From positions 1-7,506 of the forward strand of contig DETX01000054.1 of the NCBI GenBank assembly GCA_002362145.1: a stretch of 7,506 nt of DNA. Direction: 5' to 3'. This DNA comes from Clostridiales bacterium UBA3277 (lineage in GTDB: Bacteria > Bacillota > Clostridia > Oscillospirales > Oscillospiraceae). The translations under genes were made by a program, and so were the position numbers. Shown one piece after another: positions 5,866 through 7,506 of this stretch (positions are counted from its first letter, which is position 1; each line of letters begins with the position of its first letter). Below the pieces are notes generated by a model that worked only from the letters and a program-made list of their open reading frames with translations, searched no databases and was not told the DNA's origin.

Positions 5866-6645
5866 ATGCAGGGAAAAGTGGAGATCTGCGGTGTAAACAC
5901 CTCCTCTCTTACGGTTTTAAAGCCTGTGGAGATGGAAATGCTGCTGCGCCGGGCCCGGGAGGGAGACACCGCCGCCCGGGACAGGCTCATTGAGGGAAAC
6001 CTGCGGCTGGTGCTGTCGGTGATACAGCGCTTTGACAAGCGGGGAGAAAACCCGGACGATCTTTTTCAGGTGGGCTGCATCGGCCTGATCAAAGCCATCA
6101 GCAATTTTGACCCGGACAAACAGGTCCGCTTCTCCACCTACGGCGTGCCCATGATCGCCGGGGAGGTCCGGCGGTATCTCCGGGACAACAGCGCCATCCG
6201 GGTCTCCCGGTCTATCCGGGACGTGGCCTACCGGGTGCTCCAGTGCAAGGAGGCCCAGACCGCCGCCCTGGGCCGGGAGCCCACCCTGGAGGAGATTGCC
6301 AGGGAGCTGGCCATTCCCATGGAGGAGGTGAGCCAGGCGCTGGACGCGGTCTGCGCCCCGGTGAGCCTCTACGACCCGGTCTTTGAGGGCGGGGGCGATC
6401 CCCTGACGGTGATGGACCAGGTCCGGGATCTGAAAAACACCGAGGACGGCTGGATGGAGCACATCACCCTGCGCACCGCCTTCCAGGCCCTGTCCCCCCG
6501 GGAAAAGCAGATTTTGTCCCTCCGGTTTTACGACGGCAAAACCCAGATGGAGGTGGCCGGGGCCCTGGGCATCTCCCAGGCCCAGGTGTCCCGCCTGGAA
6601 AAGGGGGCCATCTCCTCCATGCGCAAATCCGTCAGCGTCAGTTAA
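5866..6645 (+). CDS. sigG: RNA polymerase sporulation sigma factor SigG
   Basis: 259 residues, against 260 in B. subtilis. SigG directs late gene expression in the forespore after engulfment (small acid-soluble proteins, germination genes). The N-terminal tag KVEICGV (4-10) is characteristic of SigG and absent from SigF. Region 2 is seen as GNLRLVLSVIQRF (44-56), DDLFQVGCIGLIKAI (64-78) and RFSTYGVPMIAGEVRRYLRD (88-107). Region 3 spans about 120-190, and the region 4.2 helix-turn-helix is TQMEVAGALGISQAQVSRLE (226-245). No frameshift or missing region. The ATG at 5866 has AGGAGG (5854-5859) 6 nt upstream. It is followed 62 bp later by a YlmC/YmxH-family gene, as in the B. subtilis sigG-ylm neighbourhood. 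SigF is the main alternative and is disfavoured by the N-terminus and by the absence of spoIIAA/spoIIAB upstream. Confidence 0.96.
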   Translation: MQGKVEICGVNTSSLTVLKPVEMEMLLRRAREGDTAARDRLIEGNLRLVLSVIQRFDKRGENPDDLFQVGCIGLIKAISNFDPDKQVRFSTYGVPMIAGEVRRYLRDNSAIRVSRSIRDVAYRVLQCKEAQTAALGREPTLEEIARELAIPMEEVSQALDAVCAPVSLYDPVFEGGGDPLTVMDQVRDLKNTEDGWMEHITLRTAFQALSPREKQILSLRFYDGKTQMEVAGALGISQAQVSRLEKGAISSMRKSVSVS

Positions 6646-6667
6646 GGCATATCTACTTCTGGGGGCG

Positions 6668-6704
6668 CATAGTCTTTCCCTGAAGATACGGAAGGGAGAC
6701 TATG
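6668..6704 (+). promoter_or_regulatory. Hairpin that would bury the ylmC ribosome binding site
   Basis: CATAGTC-tt-TCCCT (6668-6681) pairs with AGGGA-GACTATG (6693-6704): 12 pairs with a two-base bulge and an 11-base loop. The right arm contains GGGAG (6694-6698), the only good Shine-Dalgarno sequence for ylmC, and the ATG at 6702. With no U-run behind it, it is not a terminator; it would instead reduce ribosome access to ylmC. Whether it regulates is inference. Confidence 0.5.
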
Positions 6705-6707
6705 GGC

Positions 6708-6980
6708 ATGAGGTTTACGGAGCTTCAATGTAAGGAAGTCATCTGCATCGGCTCGGGCCAGCGCCTGGGCTTTGTCCACGATGTGGTTGTGGAGGTCCCC
6801 GACGGAAATGTCTGCGCCATTGTGGTGCCCTGCTCGGGAAAATTCCCGGGGTGCCTGGGCCGTCCGGAGGACTATCTGATCCCCTGGAACTGCATCCGCA
6901 AAATCGGGCCGGATATCGTGCTGGTGGAGACCCAGCCGGACAGCTGCCGGTCCCCCCGGCAGAAGGGCCTGCCAAGGTAG
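6708..6980 (+). CDS. ylmC: YlmC/YmxH family PRC-barrel sporulation protein
   Basis: 90 residues from the ATG at 6708, forming a single PRC-barrel-like domain. MRFTELQCKEV, the GQRLGFVHD turn, IVVPCSGKFPGCLGRPEDY and IPWNCIRKIGPDIVLVE (about 55-75) follow the pattern of B. subtilis YlmC and YmxH (81-85 residues). The biochemical role is unknown; members are linked to sporulation by gene context and expression. I chose 6708 over the in-frame ATG at 6702 because family members begin MR-x-(T/S)EL and because GGGAG is 9 nt away instead of 3. The tail after IVLVE (about 15 residues, Pro/Arg-rich) is a short extension beyond the domain. It is probably cotranscribed with sigG, and its RBS lies in a predicted hairpin. 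Confidence 0.9.
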   Translation: MRFTELQCKEVICIGSGQRLGFVHDVVVEVPDGNVCAIVVPCSGKFPGCLGRPEDYLIPWNCIRKIGPDIVLVETQPDSCRSPRQKGLPR

Positions 6981-7040
6981 AAAAGCCCCTTTTTGCCGCC
7001 GCAGCGCCAAAGACAAACGAGATCTTTTGGAAAAACCGGG

Positions 7041-7076
7041 CGGGAGGCTTCCTCTTTTGAGGGAGCCTCCCGTTTT
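7041..7076 (+). terminator. Rho-independent terminator of the sigG-ylmC unit
   Basis: A 14-bp stem (7041-7054 with 7059-7072, one G-T wobble) closed by a TTTT loop is followed by TTTTCTT. It lies 60 bp after the ylmC stop and 45 bp before the rpsB promoter region, so it separates the sporulation unit from the ribosomal-protein unit. Confidence 0.93.
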
Positions 7077-7120
7077 CTTCCCTGTCCCGGGAATTTTTTC
7101 AAATTTTTTGGAAATACTAC

Positions 7121-7149
7121 TTGCAATCGGGCTTCTTTTCCGATATAAT
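7121..7149 (+). promoter_or_regulatory. Strong sigma-A promoter of rpsB
   Basis: TTGCAA (7121-7126) and a perfect TATAAT (7144-7149) are separated by 17 bp. Upstream, AATTTTTT occurs at 7092-7099 and again at 7102-7109, exactly one helical turn apart, as in an UP element or bent DNA. Predicted transcription start is near 7156. Confidence 0.9.
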
Positions 7150-7155
7150 GTATCG

Positions 7156-7275
7156 GCATGGGCTCTTTCCCATGCTATCAAACCACACACCCGGTGATCG
7201 GCCGCCCTTGTGCTTTATTGCGGGTCCGCCGAGATGATCGGGGTGGAGGAAACAACAAAAAAGGAGAATATCAAA
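7156..7275 (+). promoter_or_regulatory. Structured 5' leader of rpsB
   Basis: The predicted transcript starts directly in a perfect 7-bp hairpin, GCATGGG (7156-7162) with CCCATGC (7169-7175). A second, longer imperfect hairpin can form at about 7187-7248: ACCC/GGGT and GATC/GATC at the base, GGC/GCC and CCGC/GCGG further in. An A-rich stretch with the RBS AAGGAG follows. S2 controls its own mRNA through the leader in E. coli and relatives; I do not recognise a described Firmicutes S2 leader in this sequence, so regulation is only a possibility. Confidence 0.45.
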
Positions 7276-7506
7276 ATGGCTGTCGTATCTATGAAGCAAC
7301 TGCTGGAGGCCGGTGTTCACTTCGGTCACCAGACCCGCCGCTGGAACCCCAAAATGGCGCCCTACATCTACACGGAGCGCAACGGGATCTACATCATCGA
7401 CCTGCAGAAAACCGTCAAGAAGCTGGAGGAGGCCTACTCCTTCGTCCGTGACCTGAGCGCCGAGGGCGGCAACGTCCTGTTTGTGGGCACCAAGAAGCAG
7501 GCCCAG
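7276..7506 (+). CDS. rpsB: 30S ribosomal protein S2, 3' end cut off by window edge
   Basis: The first 77 residues of uS2 are present, out of about 230-260 in the family. [38 protein letters not shown] and [15 protein letters not shown] are the conserved N-terminal part; [12 protein letters not shown] ends at the window edge. S2 joins the small subunit late in assembly, near S1 and the mRNA exit. The ATG at 7276 has AAGGAG (7261-7266) 9 nt upstream. In most bacteria tsf (elongation factor Ts) follows rpsB, but that region is outside the window. Confidence 0.98.
   Translation, partial: MAVVSMKQLLEAGVHFGHQTRRWNPKMAPYIYTERNGIYIIDLQKTVKKLEEAYSFVRDLSAEGGNVLFVGTKKQAQ

Noticed and set aside
6647..6674. 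Possible sigma-G-type promoter for ylmC (GCATA, 16 bp, CATAGTC)
   Set aside because: The -10 has G where the pattern excludes it and a C at the end, the spacer is short, and the element coincides with the hairpin arm; too weak to call.
6642..7190. Minus-strand open frame of about 182 codons across ylmC and its terminator
   Set aside because: It is antisense to ylmC, reads through the terminator hairpin and the rpsB promoter, and has no RBS or family.

Overview
The window looks like chromosomal core DNA from a spore-forming, G+C-rich member of the Clostridia, most likely related to the Oscillospiraceae (Flavonifractor/Intestinimonas-type gut anaerobes). That placement is an inference. It rests on a sporulation sigma factor (SigG) next to a YlmC/YmxH-family gene, strong AGGAGG ribosome binding sites, sigma-A promoters with 17-bp spacers, and G/C-rich third codon positions. 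I see no insertion sequence, phage gene, tRNA, rRNA or CRISPR array.

Left half, all on the minus strand, reading right to left. rpsT (ribosomal protein S20) has its own promoter and a clean intrinsic terminator. recG (branch-migration helicase) has its own near-consensus promoter 21 nt before its start codon. Only 30 bp after recG comes a gene for a secreted, membrane-anchored BspA-type leucine-rich-repeat protein with a Thr/Pro-rich stalk; it has an RBS but no promoter of its own that I can see, so it is probably cotranscribed with recG. A terminator follows. Then comes a separate promoter with a leader of about 160 nt and gpmI (cofactor-independent phosphoglycerate mutase), which runs off the left edge and lacks its C-terminus.

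Middle (about 5206-5865). A 660-bp divergent intergenic region separates the minus-strand genes from the plus-strand genes. It contains the rpsT promoter, a cluster of seven near-consensus DnaA boxes within 123 bp (5462-5584), several hairpins, and a promoter of the sigma-F/sigma-G type just before sigG. The DnaA-box cluster lies exactly where gene orientation switches. It is the most interesting signal in the window: a DnaA-binding cluster that could be an origin, an accessory DnaA-titration locus, or a link between replication and the sporulation gene beside it.

Right half, all on the plus strand. sigG is followed by a YlmC/YmxH-family PRC-barrel protein gene, the same neighbourhood as in Bacillus subtilis. 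The ylmC RBS lies inside a predicted hairpin. A strong terminator ends this unit. Then comes rpsB (ribosomal protein S2), with a near-consensus promoter preceded by helix-phased T-tracts and a structured leader of about 120 nt; rpsB runs off the right edge after 77 codons.

The genes therefore serve translation (rpsT, rpsB), DNA repair/replication (recG), glycolysis (gpmI), sporulation (sigG, ylmC) and the cell surface (LRR protein). The family assignments are secure. The regulatory interpretation of the central intergenic region is a hypothesis.
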